A DNA stretch of 64,000 bases from Gammaproteobacteria bacterium (GCA_009937425.1 JAACFO010000005.1:1-64000); one strand, 5' to 3'; counted from the stretch's first letter, positions 43,945 to 53,212 are shown. A program made the numbers and translations. Notes: generated by a model from the letters alone, not told the origin.

Positions 43945-45005
43945 TGTCCAGCCACGACGATCCCGAGCTCATCGCGCCGCGCGCCGACGAACAACTCAGC
44001 CTGAAACGGCTGGAGCCCTATCTGCGCGAGCGACTGCCGATCGCCGACGGTGAATTCCTCCTGCGGCAGTTTCGCGGCGGGCACGCAAACCTCACCTATC
44101 TGCTTCGATTCGGCGATACGGAATACGTCCTGCGCCGTCCGCCCCTGGGGCCAATTGCTCCCGGCTCCCACGACATGCAGCGCGAGTTTCGCGTGCTCTC
44201 GAAGCTGCACCGGCACTTTTCGCTGGCTCCCGAGTGTCATCTCTACTGCGACGACGAGACTATTCTGGGCGCGCCCTTTCAGGTCATGGAGCGCCGCCAC
44301 GGCATCGTCATTCGTAATCGCTTACCGCCCCTGGCGGCGGATGGACCGGCGCTTCGCCGGCGTATCGGGGAGATGATGGTGAGCGTTCTGGCAGATCTGC
44401 ATGGCGTCGATCGCGAGGCCGCCGGGCTTGCCGATCTGGGCCATCCCCAGGGCTTTGTCGAACGTCAGCTGCAGGGCTGGAGCAAGCGTTGGCAGGCGGC
44501 CGCTCACGAGGAGAACGCCGAAATGGCGAAGCTCATCGCCTGGCTCGAGCGACGACAACCGACGACACGTCATGTGTCAATTCTGCATAACGACTACAAG
44601 CTCGATAACATGTTGGTCGACGCACAGGATCCGGCCATCGCCGTTGCCGTTCTCGATTGGGACATGTGCACCAGCGGTGATGCGCTGATGGATCTCGGCT
44701 ACCTGCTCAACCAGTGGGTGGAACCCGGCGACGATCCGGCGTGGATAGAGTGGGCCGCCATGCCGACGTGGCAACCGGGCTTTGCCAGCCGCGAAGAGAT
44801 CGTAGAACAATACTGTAAATGCAGCGGATTCGATGTCGACGACATTCAATGGTATTACGCCTTTTCGGTAATGAAGTTCGCGGTCATCATTCAACAGATC
44901 TACATACGCTATCGGCGTGGTCAGACCATGGACGAACGCTTTGCGCACTACGATCAGCGCGCGGCGTCATTCGTATCCAAGGGTTGCCGAATCGCCGAGA
45001 TTTAG
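43944..45005 (+). CDS. APH-fold phosphotransferase family protein (ACAD10/11-type kinase domain)
   Basis: This 353-residue protein is an aminoglycoside-phosphotransferase-fold kinase: FRGGHANLTYLLRF, HNDYKLDNMLV (catalytic loop) and AVLDWDMCTSGDALMDLGYL (metal-binding DxD). This branch is the one fused to ACAD10/11 in eukaryotes, where it phosphorylates hydroxyacyl-CoAs for dehydration. The start overlaps the ThDP gene stop. With the acyl-CoA dehydrogenase at 38602 it could feed 4-hydroxyacyl-CoA breakdown, an inference from family and neighbourhood. Confidence 0.88.
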   Translation: MSSHDDPELIAPRADEQLSLKRLEPYLRERLPIADGEFLLRQFRGGHANLTYLLRFGDTEYVLRRPPLGPIAPGSHDMQREFRVLSKLHRHFSLAPECHLYCDDETILGAPFQVMERRHGIVIRNRLPPLAADGPALRRRIGEMMVSVLADLHGVDREAAGLADLGHPQGFVERQLQGWSKRWQAAAHEENAEMAKLIAWLERRQPTTRHVSILHNDYKLDNMLVDAQDPAIAVAVLDWDMCTSGDALMDLGYLLNQWVEPGDDPAWIEWAAMPTWQPGFASREEIVEQYCKCSGFDVDDIQWYYAFSVMKFAVIIQQIYIRYRRGQTMDERFAHYDQRAASFVSKGCRIAEI

Positions 45006-45024
45006 GTCAGGGAGGCTCAGATCC

Positions 45025-45795
45025 ATGTTTTCTCTCGAGGACAAGGTTGCACTGATCACAGGATCGTCTCGGGGAATTGGCAGGGCGATCGCCGAAGCCA
45101 TGGCGAGCGCCGGCGCGAAGGTCGTGATCTCGAGCCGCAAAGGCGAAGTTTGCGACAAGGTTGCCGCGGGCATTCGCGATGCGGGTGGTGAGGCCATTGC
45201 AGTTCCCTGCAATGTTTCCGACCGGGATCAGATTCAGTCGCTCGTAGATGCCACTTTAAAGCAGTGGGGGAAAATCGACGTGTTGGTCTGCAATGCGGCT
45301 GTCAACCCGCATTTTGGTTCGTCTATGGAAATCAGCGAAGAAGCTTACGACAAGATCATGTCGACAAACGTCAAAAACGTTCTGTGGCTATGCCGCGCCG
45401 TAATACCTCAGATGGCGGAGCGCAAAGATGGCGCCGTTATCATCGTCTCGAGCATTGCCGGCTTCAAGGGCACCCGCAGACTCGGCACCTATGCCATCAG
45501 CAAGGCCGCCGACATGCAGATGACCCGCAACCTGGCAATGGAATGGGGCCATGAGAATGTCCGCGTGAACTGCATCGCACCGGGACTGGTGCGCACGGAT
45601 TTCGCCCGCGCCCTGTGGGAGGATCCGGAAAATCACGCGAAAGCGCTGGCCGCCTACCCCCTCGGCCGGCTGGGAGAGCCGGATGACGTCGCCGGCGCCG
45701 CCGTATTCCTGGCCGCAAAAGCAGCATCCTGGATCACCGGCCAAACGCTGGTCGTGGATGGGGGCACCAGCGCCGCCGGCGGGCAGTACAGCTGA
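45025..45795 (+). CDS. SDR family oxidoreductase with intact catalytic triad
   Basis: The 256-residue classical SDR has TGSSRGIGRAIAEAM, CNAAVNP, catalytic serines in IIVSSIAG and YAISK (Tyr and Lys present), plus the C-terminal SWITGQTLVVDGG. Unlike the SDR at 497-1249 it keeps all active-site residues. The strong AGGGAGG is upstream of ATG 45025; the open frame begins at 44917 inside the kinase gene. It ends the ThDP-APH-SDR operon. Substrate unknown, but a hydroxyacyl or hydroxyketone is plausible. Confidence 0.92.
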   Translation: MFSLEDKVALITGSSRGIGRAIAEAMASAGAKVVISSRKGEVCDKVAAGIRDAGGEAIAVPCNVSDRDQIQSLVDATLKQWGKIDVLVCNAAVNPHFGSSMEISEEAYDKIMSTNVKNVLWLCRAVIPQMAERKDGAVIIVSSIAGFKGTRRLGTYAISKAADMQMTRNLAMEWGHENVRVNCIAPGLVRTDFARALWEDPENHAKALAAYPLGRLGEPDDVAGAAVFLAAKAASWITGQTLVVDGGTSAAGGQYS

Positions 45796-45808
45796 CGGCC
45801 GGGCCGTC
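45794..45808. repeat. GC-rich perfect palindrome at the SDR gene end
   Basis: GACGGCC and GGCCGTC flank a single base between the convergent SDR and small HIG1-like genes. It can form a stable hairpin in either transcript, but has no T-run. It might be a factor-dependent terminator. Confidence 0.35.
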
Positions 45809-45810
45809 GT

Positions 45811-46005
45811 CTAAAAGTTGGCGACGTACAGCGCCACCAACATCAAGACCACCGCAACACCCTGAAATCCGACGCGTGCAGCCATCAGCTGCGTGCCGTG
45901 CTCGCGATCGTACTCACCGCCCCGCACCATGGAAACAATACCGGCACCAAGGGCGCCTACGGTCGCCAATAGAGCAAGGACGATCATGAAGGATAAAAGA
46001 GACAT
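45811..46005 (-). CDS. Small twin-transmembrane protein (HIG1-like)
   Basis: The 64-residue protein has two membrane helices (FMIVLALLATVGALGAGIVS and VGFQGVAVVLMLVALYV) joined by a basic loop with the pattern RGGEYDREHGTQLMAARV. This matches the small bacterial twin-TM/HIG1-domain proteins, which are often linked to respiratory complexes. The start codon follows AGGAGGT with a suitable gap. Monocistronic. Confidence 0.82.
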   Translation of the reverse strand: MSLLSFMIVLALLATVGALGAGIVSMVRGGEYDREHGTQLMAARVGFQGVAVVLMLVALYVANF

Positions 46006-46113
46006 ACTCCAAACCTCCTGCGCGTGGTCAACCCCACGCTAGCAGTGCCACAAACCCCGACATTGATATAGATCAACTAACAACCAAGAACCCGACCGCC
46101 GATTAGAGCAAGA

Positions 46114-46157
46114 GGTACCGGGTACCGGTGTGCACCAGTCTTGACTTATTTAGGGGG
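46114..46157 (+). repeat. RAYT flanking repeat, left copy
   Basis: GGTACCGGGTACCGG, then TTGACTTATT and GGGGG, matches the right-hand copy at 47192-47227 in the same orientation. The transposase stop codon is inside it. Confidence 0.6.
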
Positions 46158-47034
46158 TCCAGGCGCCTTGGTTGTTTTGGTACCGAATCATGGTGCGCAA
46201 AACGACTGATTCCGACCTGCCGAATCGTCTTGAGATTTCCGCCAATGTCGCTATGCCCTCCTCGATCGCATCGCGGGCGATTGCTGCTCGTGCTTTCGCG
46301 AACCGGCGTTCCCTGCTCGAAGAAGTCAGTTCGTCAGGTGAAATCTCGAGATGCAGGCAATATTGTTCGATGAGCGACTCTAAGGGCGCAACAGTGCAGG
46401 ATACAGCGTCCGGGTCAGGAGACGGCGGGTTTTCGGGCTGATGCCGGTTGGACTTTGTATCGACGTCTGCTGTCCATTCACAATCCGGATCCGGCGGATC
46501 AGCAATGAACTGGGCGAACTGAGCACGGGATCTCGGTTCGTCTTCGCCGAAAATCGATAGAATCAAACTCGTGGTCATCCACGGGACATGGTCTTCGCCC
46601 AGGTATGCTCGATGACTGCTCCACCGATATTCTTCAGGCTTGACCACAATCCCCGCACCCACCGGATTCAGGTGGATGTAACGCGCCAGCGACAATATAT
46701 ATGCGTCGTCCTCCACGAATTTCGCCCAGTGGCGCCGCTCGAATACATGCCCACGTCGACTGTATCGGCGATTGAAGCCCCGGGCGTATTGGGAACCCAA
46801 CCAGCGCATGAGCCTTCCTAAGGGAATTGTGCCCACCTGAGCAGCAAGGTGGATGTGATTGGTCATCCAGCAAAACGCATGCACACGGGTGCCATAGCGC
46901 TCACATCCTTCCGCAATCAGCTTCTCGAGTCGTTGAAAATCCCACTCGTCGACAAAGATAACTTGTCCATTGTTACCCCTGAGAATGACGTGGTAGATGC
47001 CACCTGGCACGTGCAGGCGAGGTTTTCGAGGCAT
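46150..47034 (-). CDS. REP-associated tyrosine transposase (RAYT)
   Basis: The 294-residue protein is a Y1-type HUH transposase. It has the HUH motif H60-x-H62 (TNHIHL) and the catalytic tyrosine in LARYIHLNPV (Y119). The GHVFERRHW motif is typical of RAYTs. The C-terminal third (about 215-294) resembles the DnaA helix-turn-helix region (EEGIATLAEISRRFGRSES). RAYTs are single-copy domesticated transposases that move or shape REP repeats rather than themselves. Direct repeats with a GGTAC core flank it and related repeats are spread through the window. The last codons lie within the left repeat. Confidence 0.9.
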   Translation of the reverse strand: MPRKPRLHVPGGIYHVILRGNNGQVIFVDEWDFQRLEKLIAEGCERYGTRVHAFCWMTNHIHLAAQVGTIPLGRLMRWLGSQYARGFNRRYSRRGHVFERRHWAKFVEDDAYILSLARYIHLNPVGAGIVVKPEEYRWSSHRAYLGEDHVPWMTTSLILSIFGEDEPRSRAQFAQFIADPPDPDCEWTADVDTKSNRHQPENPPSPDPDAVSCTVAPLESLIEQYCLHLEISPDELTSSSRERRFAKARAAIARDAIEEGIATLAEISRRFGRSESVVLRTMIRYQNNQGAWTP

Positions 47035-47191
47035 CCGTGCCTCCAGTTAAACTTTTGTCGGTGCGGCAGTTTAATCTACACGGCTGGAAACTACCCCACC
47101 CGAAATCTCGCGGATCCGTCGACTTTCGCTGATATTGGTAGGGCAGAACGTCTGGTTGCGGCTATGTAGGGTTCGACAATAAGGCAACACC

Positions 47192-47227
47192 GGTACCGTA
47201 TTGGGTACTGTATTGACTTATTGGGGG
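47192..47227 (+). repeat. RAYT flanking repeat, right copy
   Basis: GGTACCGTATTGGGTACTG, then TATTGACTTATTGGGGG, shares the GGTAC..., TTGACTTATT and GGGGG blocks with 46114-46157. The stop codon of the adjacent receiver-GGDEF-EAL gene lies in it. Confidence 0.6.
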
Positions 47228-48987
47228 TTGCCTTGGAGTTTTGAGAGGAAGTCGGGGGCTTCGAGGGGAGTGCTCAGGTGTTTGCCCTGGTACTCGTCGC
47301 AGCCTCGATCTTTGAGAAAACTCAGCTGCTCGGTGTTCTCTACGCCGTCGGCTACGACTGTCATTCCGAGACTGTGAGTCATTGGTATGAATGAAGCGAC
47401 GATGGCGGCATTGTCGGTGTTGTTTGGAATTTCGTTTAAAAAGGATCGATCGATCTTGAGTTGGTCGACGGGAAAGCTTCTCAGGTAACTCAAGGATGAG
47501 TGGCCTGTGCCGAAGTGGCCAATGGAGATCTCTACGCCCATGTCCTTGATGCCCTGCAGGGCAGTCATGTTCTCTTCGGGACTGTCGACGAAAATGCTTT
47601 CCGTGAATTCAACCCCAAGGCATTCCCCGGAAATTCCGGCACCATTCAATGCCGTGCGGATGGCAAGCATCAGCCTGCTCAGATCAACCTGCCGGCTGGA
47701 CACACCAACCGTAATGCGTACCGGCGCGGTGCTGGAGGATTGCCATTGAGACGCAAGCTTGCACGCTTCGTATATGGTCCACTCACAGAAAGGCACAATA
47801 AGCCCTGCTTCTTCCGCGATTGGAATGAATTGTTCGCGGGGCACCTCGCCGAGTTCCTGACTGTTCCAGCACAGCAATGCCTCGGCGCCTGTCAGTTGGT
47901 CGGTCCAAACGCTGGCTTTCGGCCTGAATCTCAGAGACAGCTCATGGCGCTCCATCGCCTGGCGCAACTGCAGTTCGAAGTTCAAACGTTCGAGGGACTT
48001 GGCACTGAGTTCTTTGGTGTATTGTTGCGGTCTGTTTTTTCCGAGCCGCTTGGCTTCCGACATCGCGATATCGGCATTGCTGAGAAGCATATCCATGATC
48101 TCGCCGTCGGCTGTCTCCGGAGTGGCGTACTCGTCAACGGGGTATCCAGCGACACCAACGCTGGCGGTAACAAAGATCTCACGGCCGCTTACCCGATAGG
48201 GCTTATCCAACTTGGAAATTACGTCGCTTGCGATTTTTTCGGCGTTTTCCATGCGGGCCACATCGTGAAGGATCAGGATGAACTCGTCTCCGCCAATGCG
48301 AGACAACGCGATGTCCTCGAGTTCGACACCCGTTATTGCAGCGAGATCGGTATCGCGTAGCCAACCCTCCAATCTCTTGGCGACTCCCTTCAGAAGTCCG
48401 TCGCCGGCGCTGTTACCCAGTGTGTCGTTAATCTTCTTGAAGTTGTCGAGATCGATATGCAACAAGGCGAAGCCCGTGGAATTTTCCTTGGCTCGCGTCA
48501 GTGCCCTGGCAAGCTGCGCCATGAACAGGCGGCGATTCGGAAGTCCCGTCAGCGCGTCAAATTTCATCAGGCGATCTTGATTAGCTTTTGTTGCAAGCGT
48601 ATTTCGCACGCGCAGCGCCAGCTCGCTGGGATCCACCGGCTTGTTGAGTACATCGGTGGCGCCGAGCTCCAGAGCTTTCAATTTAGTTTCGGAGTCAGTG
48701 GCCGCTGTAATTATGATCGACGGAAGAAATTGGAGCTCTGCATCCATCCCCATGGTTTCGAGCAGATCCAATCCGGTAACTTCCGGCATCATCAAATCCA
48801 GAAGCACGATGTCAGGCTTTTTTGACTGCATCAGATCGATGGCTTCTTTCGGGTTTGTCGTCGACACGAAGTTCTTGTAGCCGGCATCCCCCAGGAGATT
48901 TTCCAGCGTCTCGACGATGATCGGTTCGTCATCGACCATCATGATGGTGGCCTGTTCGATGGCACCTGTTTTCTGTGTTTCCGGCAT
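47218..48987 (-). CDS. Receiver-GGDEF-EAL protein with intact GGDEF and weakened EAL
   Basis: The 589-residue protein has an N-terminal receiver (MMVDDEP, phosphoacceptor in IVLLDLMMP, Lys in VLNKPVDPSE), then GGDEF (SRIGGDEFILI), then an EAL domain. GGDEF is intact and lacks the RxxD inhibitory site. In EAL the EAL loop is present (GAEALLCW), but DDFGTG is GHFGTG, and the metal-binding Asn and one Glu are changed, so phosphodiesterase activity is doubtful. It may be a diguanylate cyclase whose output depends on phosphorylation. Its stop codon lies in the RAYT repeat. It is a paralogue of the next gene. Confidence 0.9.
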   Translation of the reverse strand: MPETQKTGAIEQATIMMVDDEPIIVETLENLLGDAGYKNFVSTTNPKEAIDLMQSKKPDIVLLDLMMPEVTGLDLLETMGMDAELQFLPSIIITAATDSETKLKALELGATDVLNKPVDPSELALRVRNTLATKANQDRLMKFDALTGLPNRRLFMAQLARALTRAKENSTGFALLHIDLDNFKKINDTLGNSAGDGLLKGVAKRLEGWLRDTDLAAITGVELEDIALSRIGGDEFILILHDVARMENAEKIASDVISKLDKPYRVSGREIFVTASVGVAGYPVDEYATPETADGEIMDMLLSNADIAMSEAKRLGKNRPQQYTKELSAKSLERLNFELQLRQAMERHELSLRFRPKASVWTDQLTGAEALLCWNSQELGEVPREQFIPIAEEAGLIVPFCEWTIYEACKLASQWQSSSTAPVRITVGVSSRQVDLSRLMLAIRTALNGAGISGECLGVEFTESIFVDSPEENMTALQGIKDMGVEISIGHFGTGHSSLSYLRSFPVDQLKIDRSFLNEIPNNTDNAAIVASFIPMTHSLGMTVVADGVENTEQLSFLKDRGCDEYQGKHLSTPLEAPDFLSKLQGNPQ

Positions 48988-48996
48988 TGTTCTGGT

Positions 48997-50946
48997 CTAT
49001 GCGCTCTTGCTCTTGCTCTTGCTCTTGCTCTTGTTATCGAGTGCTTCTGCAGCCTTGCGGGCGTTTTTCTGCCAGTCGGTTGTTTGCTCGATGGAAAGCT
49101 TCCCTTGATACTCGTCACACCCCCACTTCTTGAGAAAGGTCAGTTGGTCTTCCGATTCAATACCTTCGGCGACAACCTTCAAGCCCATTCCCTGAGCGAG
49201 CTTGATGGCTGCGATCACTACTGCGGCTGCATCCTTGTTCCCCGGAACATTCTTGACCAGAGAACCATCGACCTTGATTTCATCGAGGGGAAAATGTCGT
49301 AAATAGCCCATTGATGAAAGTCCCGTGCCGAATTGATCCAGGCACAATCTGATCCCCAAACTCTTGAGCTCCTGCAATGCTGTCACGTTTCTCTCTGGAT
49401 TTTCCATGAGAACGGCTTCCGGAAACTTCAAAGTCAGAAATTTTCCGTCGAGGCCGGTCTTATCCAGTACTCGCCGTACCGTGTTCACAAGGTTTTCCAG
49501 ATTACGAAATTGACGCCCTGATACATTCACCGACACACGGATCGCTTCGATACCCGATGACTGCCACTGCTTGTTCAATGCGCAAGCCAGGTTAAGCGCT
49601 TGCTCCCCCGCCGGTATGATGAGCCCGGTTTCTTCCGCAATCGGAAGAAACTTCTCCGGCGCGACAATGCCCCAAGTCGCATGTTTCCAACGCAACGTTC
49701 CTTCGGCGCCCGCCACACGACCCGACTGCACTTCGAGTTTGGGTTGAATCGAGAGAAACAACTCGCGGCGAGTGGGAGCCAGTTGCAGCTCCGCCTCCAA
49801 CTCCTGACGCTCCCGGGATTTGGCATTGTGTTCCGTGGAGTGATGGTGGTAGCCGTTGCCGCCGCTTTTCTTGGCTGCCGCCATGGCGGCCCCTGCGCTC
49901 GCGAGCAATGCATCCGTCGTCTCGCCGTCGCCGGGATAAACGGTAATGCCGATACTGGCGGTAATATGAACTTCCTGGCCACCTACGTGAAAAGGCTTCT
50001 CCAACATCGACAGTATTCGCCGCGAGAACAGATCGCAGATCTCCGCATGGGGAAGATTCGGGATGATTAATGCGAACTCGTCGCCGTCGACCCGGGACAA
50101 CGCGATCTCTTCCTCATCCACGCCCGACAATCCAGGCAGATCGCTCTCCCGCGTGTGCTCCTCCAGGGCGGCCGCAAAAGCCGTCAGGAGCGCATCGCCG
50201 ATTTCCGTACCCAGGGTATCGTTGACCTTCTGGAATCGGTCCAGGCCGAGCAACAGCAGCGCACATTGACCGGACTTCTCGCCGGCGCGCGCCAGGGCCT
50301 TTGCATACCTTTCCATGAACAGGCGGCGATTCGGCAGGCCCGTGAGTGCATCGAAGTTCAACAGGCGATCCTGGTGTGCCTTGGCGGTTAAGGTATTGCG
50401 CACCCGCAGCGCCAGCTCACTGGGATCAACTGGCTTGCCGAGGACGTCGGTGGCTCCAAGCCCCAGGGCGAGCAGTTTTGTGGCGGAATCCGACGCCCCG
50501 GTAAGAACGATGGCCGGAATGTGCTTCAAGGCCTCGTCAGCGCGTATCCCGTTAAGAATGTCGAGCCCGCTGACTTCCGGCATGTTGACATCCAGAAGCA
50601 CCAAATCGGGCTTATTTTCCGACAGAAGTTCCAGAGCACCCGTAGAGTCGCTGGTTTCGATGAAGCTGTGATAGCCCGCATCCTCGAGAACGCTTCTGAG
50701 AATGTCGACGATGACGGGCTCATCGTCGATGATCATGATGGTGGCATTCCTGGTCGCCTGGAAGCGTGGATCCGGGTCCGCCCCATGGCCGTTGGAGGGC
50801 GCTCCGGCAACGGCGCTTTGCGCACTGGCGTCCGTCCTGGGGGGAGGCTGAGACGGTTTGGCGCCCGGGCGCGCATCTGCCGCCTCGGGGGCCTGCTCAG
50901 AGTCGGATCGCGCGCCGGTTTGCATCAAATATTCGGAGGTAACCAC
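48997..50946 (-). CDS. Receiver-GGDEF-EAL protein, degenerate paralogue
   Basis: The 649-residue protein resembles the adjacent gene product, but has an extra Pro/Ala-rich N-terminal stretch (about 1-65) and a Lys/Ser-rich tail. The receiver (IMIIDDEPVI, VLLDVNMPEVSG, DVLGKPVDPSE) is intact. The GGDEF signature is DGDEF, so activity is uncertain. The EAL domain has EGTLRW instead of EALLRW and LDQFGTG for DDFGTG, which points to a lost phosphodiesterase activity. The start is uncertain: GTG at 50946 or ATG at 50925, neither with a clear ribosome binding site. It lies 9 bases upstream of its paralogue, a tandem duplication. Confidence 0.85.
   Translation of the reverse strand: MVTSEYLMQTGARSDSEQAPEAADARPGAKPSQPPPRTDASAQSAVAGAPSNGHGADPDPRFQATRNATIMIIDDEPVIVDILRSVLEDAGYHSFIETSDSTGALELLSENKPDLVLLDVNMPEVSGLDILNGIRADEALKHIPAIVLTGASDSATKLLALGLGATDVLGKPVDPSELALRVRNTLTAKAHQDRLLNFDALTGLPNRRLFMERYAKALARAGEKSGQCALLLLGLDRFQKVNDTLGTEIGDALLTAFAAALEEHTRESDLPGLSGVDEEEIALSRVDGDEFALIIPNLPHAEICDLFSRRILSMLEKPFHVGGQEVHITASIGITVYPGDGETTDALLASAGAAMAAAKKSGGNGYHHHSTEHNAKSRERQELEAELQLAPTRRELFLSIQPKLEVQSGRVAGAEGTLRWKHATWGIVAPEKFLPIAEETGLIIPAGEQALNLACALNKQWQSSGIEAIRVSVNVSGRQFRNLENLVNTVRRVLDKTGLDGKFLTLKFPEAVLMENPERNVTALQELKSLGIRLCLDQFGTGLSSMGYLRHFPLDEIKVDGSLVKNVPGNKDAAAVVIAAIKLAQGMGLKVVAEGIESEDQLTFLKKWGCDEYQGKLSIEQTTDWQKNARKAAEALDNKSKSKSKSKSA
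49003..49032 (-). repeat. Hexanucleotide repeat in the tail of the GGDEF-EAL gene
   Basis: Five tandem copies of GCTCTT on the plus strand encode alternating Lys-Ser near the C-terminus. Slippage would change the tail by two residues and not the frame, so it is not a phase-variation switch. Confidence 0.8.
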
Positions 50947-51109
50947 GCCGGAATGCGGGCGTCAGAAGACACTCCTGAAGCATAGTCCCGGATTGCCCTG
51001 GCGATGGAAAACGATGGTGAAGCCGGTCACAGGCTGCGTTTTCCGCAGCGATTCTTGCCGGCCTCGGTCGCGACAGAATTTAGGAACGAGGCGAGTATCG
51101 GGAGCGGCA

Positions 51110-51131
51110 TACGACCCCGGCCGGGGCCGTA
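51110..51131. repeat. GC-rich inverted repeat downstream of the HdeD-like gene
   Basis: TACGACCCCGG and CCGGGGCCGTA form an 11-base stem with one mismatch and no loop bases, 21 bases past the HdeD-like gene end and upstream of the GGDEF-EAL gene. No T-run follows. Possible factor-dependent terminator or cruciform. Confidence 0.35.
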
Positions 51132-51152
51132 CACCGTCTCCCGTAGAATTTC

Positions 51153-51785
51153 TTATCCGGTGGAGGGTTCTCCGATCTCATTGGATTGGGTGGCATTGCC
51201 ACTTTTCTGCCCGCTTCGCGCGGCCTGGGCGATCATCACGAATGACCAACCGCTGAAGATCATTTCGATGCCAAACAACATCCCGATCACCCACAGGGCG
51301 CTGGTGGGAAACTGGCTTCCAATATAGATCGCCAGCACCAGCGACATAATGCCGCTGACCGTTACCCATCCCCGTTGAGGTAAATGTTCCACGCGGATGG
51401 CGAGAATAATTTTGAAAATGCCCGATACGACAAAATAAACCAGCACCGTCACCGTGAGGGCCAGCAATCCGGTGATGGGGTTCCTGATCATCATCACGCC
51501 CACACCGAGATAAAGAAGTCCGCACAGGATCTGGACCAGCCCGCCGCGCCAACCCGAGGACTGGAACGCGTGAATGCCGTGGGCGACGCCACTGATTACC
51601 AGCAACCATCCGATCAGGAGACTGACGGCGACCCCCGATGCCAACGGTCCGCCGATGGCGATCATGCCGAGCACGATCAAGAGAATACCCAGTGCCATGA
51701 ACCAGCCCCATCGATCGCGCACCACCTTCATATCCAGGTCGACAACCTTCTCCACAAGACCACTTCCACCTACTGTCTCATTCAT
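51153..51785 (-). CDS. HdeD/DUF308 family membrane protein
   Basis: The 210-residue protein has six hydrophobic segments in the HdeD-type DUF308 arrangement, with GWFMALGILLIVLGMIAIGG in the first and GVMMIRNPITGLLALTVTV later. HdeD is linked to acid resistance in E. coli; most homologues are uncharacterised. The ATG at 51785 (MNETVGGSG) has a GAGG upstream; the open frame extends to 51881. It is separate from its neighbours. Confidence 0.85.
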   Translation of the reverse strand: MNETVGGSGLVEKVVDLDMKVVRDRWGWFMALGILLIVLGMIAIGGPLASGVAVSLLIGWLLVISGVAHGIHAFQSSGWRGGLVQILCGLLYLGVGVMMIRNPITGLLALTVTVLVYFVVSGIFKIILAIRVEHLPQRGWVTVSGIMSLVLAIYIGSQFPTSALWVIGMLFGIEMIFSGWSFVMIAQAARSGQKSGNATQSNEIGEPSTG

Positions 51786-51855
51786 GACGCTTTCCTCCCG
51801 TTTCGATAAAGCTGCATTATACCGGTCGAGTGCCGGCGATTGGTTACTTATGGCC

Positions 51856-53166
51856 CTAAGTCCCGCGCTCCAGCCAGTCACGAAACCGATACCACTCGAT
51901 GGCGGCGGGCACTGTTTGGCACGTCACATAATGCGCGGGATAATTGCGGAAATCGAGATCGTCGAACGCGGTATGACCTTCCTTGTCACCGAGAATTTTC
52001 AGTGCGATCTTGTTGCCGAGGTAGGTCGCGCGTACGACCCCCGTGCCACAGTAGCCCATGGCGTGATAGATACGGTCCCGATGACCCAGATGTGGAAAAA
52101 TGTCGCGGGTATAAGCGACATACCCCGACCAGCAGTGGGTAATCCGCGTTCCCGTGAGTTCGGGAAAAACCCGCAGCATGTCGCGATAAAGATGCACGAA
52201 TCCGGATGGATCTTCGGGTAATCCCCAGCCTTTCACCCTTCCGCCCCACAGAAATCGTTTTCCTTCTGGACACAGCCGGATGTAGTGATAGATGCGTGAG
52301 CTGCTACCGACGACCCGGTTCTTCGGCATGAGGCGCCGAAGCAGTTCCGCATCGAGCACCTCGGTAGCGATCATGGCGCTGCCGATGGGGACGATGCGGC
52401 GATTAAACTGCGGCAGCGCGGCACCAGTATATCCGTTGGTGGTAATCAGCGCGCAGGGCGCCTGTAAGCGGCCGCGGGCCGTGCTCACCGTGACCTGTTC
52501 GGATTCAACGGCCACTTTGGTCACCGGTGTGTGGCCGATGACCTGAACGCCCGCCTCCTCGGCCCGTTGCAGCAATCCCAGGTGGTAGAGAGCCGGGTGC
52601 AGCGATCCATCGTCGGGCAGCACCGCGCCGCCATGATAGAAGTCGCTGCCCACCTCCGCGTGCTGCTCGGCACGGGGCACCATGTGCGACTCGAACCCGG
52701 CGAGCTTGCGCATATCCTGCATATCCCGGGCGAGATTTTCGTAGTGGCGCGGAATTGCCGCGCCGCGGAAACGCCCGACTCGGGAGAAGTCGCATTCGAT
52801 GCCCTCGGCTTCGATGAAATCACCGAGATAACGCAGCGCCGCCAGGCCTTCGGCGACCAGCTCCCTGGCTTTTTTCTCTCCGTGCCTGGCAATGAGCTCG
52901 GCGGCGGTGAACTTCTGGTTACCACTGCCACATTGACCGCCATTGCGGCTGCTGGCGCCGTAGCCGGGGGCCTCGGCATCGACGACCACGACCTGGCGCC
53001 CGGCGCGGGCCAAAGTCAGCGCAGCCGACAGCCCACTGTAACCGGCACCGACAATGGCGACATCAGCACGCGCCGGCAGGGCTGTCTCGCTTTTCGGTCG
53101 CAGAGGCGCCGCTTCCCACCACCACGGGGTGAACTTCGGATCCTGGGATAAGGCTTCTAAAGTCAC
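51856..53166 (-). CDS. FAD-dependent amine oxidase (DAO family, PuuB-like)
   Basis: The 436-residue flavoprotein has the Rossmann motif AIVGAGYSGLSAALTLARAG, then SSRNGGQCGSGNQK with the conserved NGG loop. It ends with GYCGTGVVRATYLGNKIA and is the size of gamma-glutamylputrescine oxidase or PuuB-type enzymes. These oxidise secondary or primary amines of short polyamine derivatives. GTG start with AGGAGG eight bases upstream. It stands next to an EamA exporter. The polyamine link also fits the potDBCA operon, but its substrate is inferred. Confidence 0.85.
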   Translation of the reverse strand: MTLEALSQDPKFTPWWWEAAPLRPKSETALPARADVAIVGAGYSGLSAALTLARAGRQVVVVDAEAPGYGASSRNGGQCGSGNQKFTAAELIARHGEKKARELVAEGLAALRYLGDFIEAEGIECDFSRVGRFRGAAIPRHYENLARDMQDMRKLAGFESHMVPRAEQHAEVGSDFYHGGAVLPDDGSLHPALYHLGLLQRAEEAGVQVIGHTPVTKVAVESEQVTVSTARGRLQAPCALITTNGYTGAALPQFNRRIVPIGSAMIATEVLDAELLRRLMPKNRVVGSSSRIYHYIRLCPEGKRFLWGGRVKGWGLPEDPSGFVHLYRDMLRVFPELTGTRITHCWSGYVAYTRDIFPHLGHRDRIYHAMGYCGTGVVRATYLGNKIALKILGDKEGHTAFDDLDFRNYPAHYVTCQTVPAAIEWYRFRDWLERGT

Positions 53167-53212
53167 AAACGCAACCTCCTGTTTACCGGGTCATAGGGAA
53201 TCAGTGCTGTGA

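Noticed and set aside
49003-49032. Phase-variable simple repeat
   Set aside because: The unit is six bases, so slippage keeps the frame, and it lies at the C-terminus.
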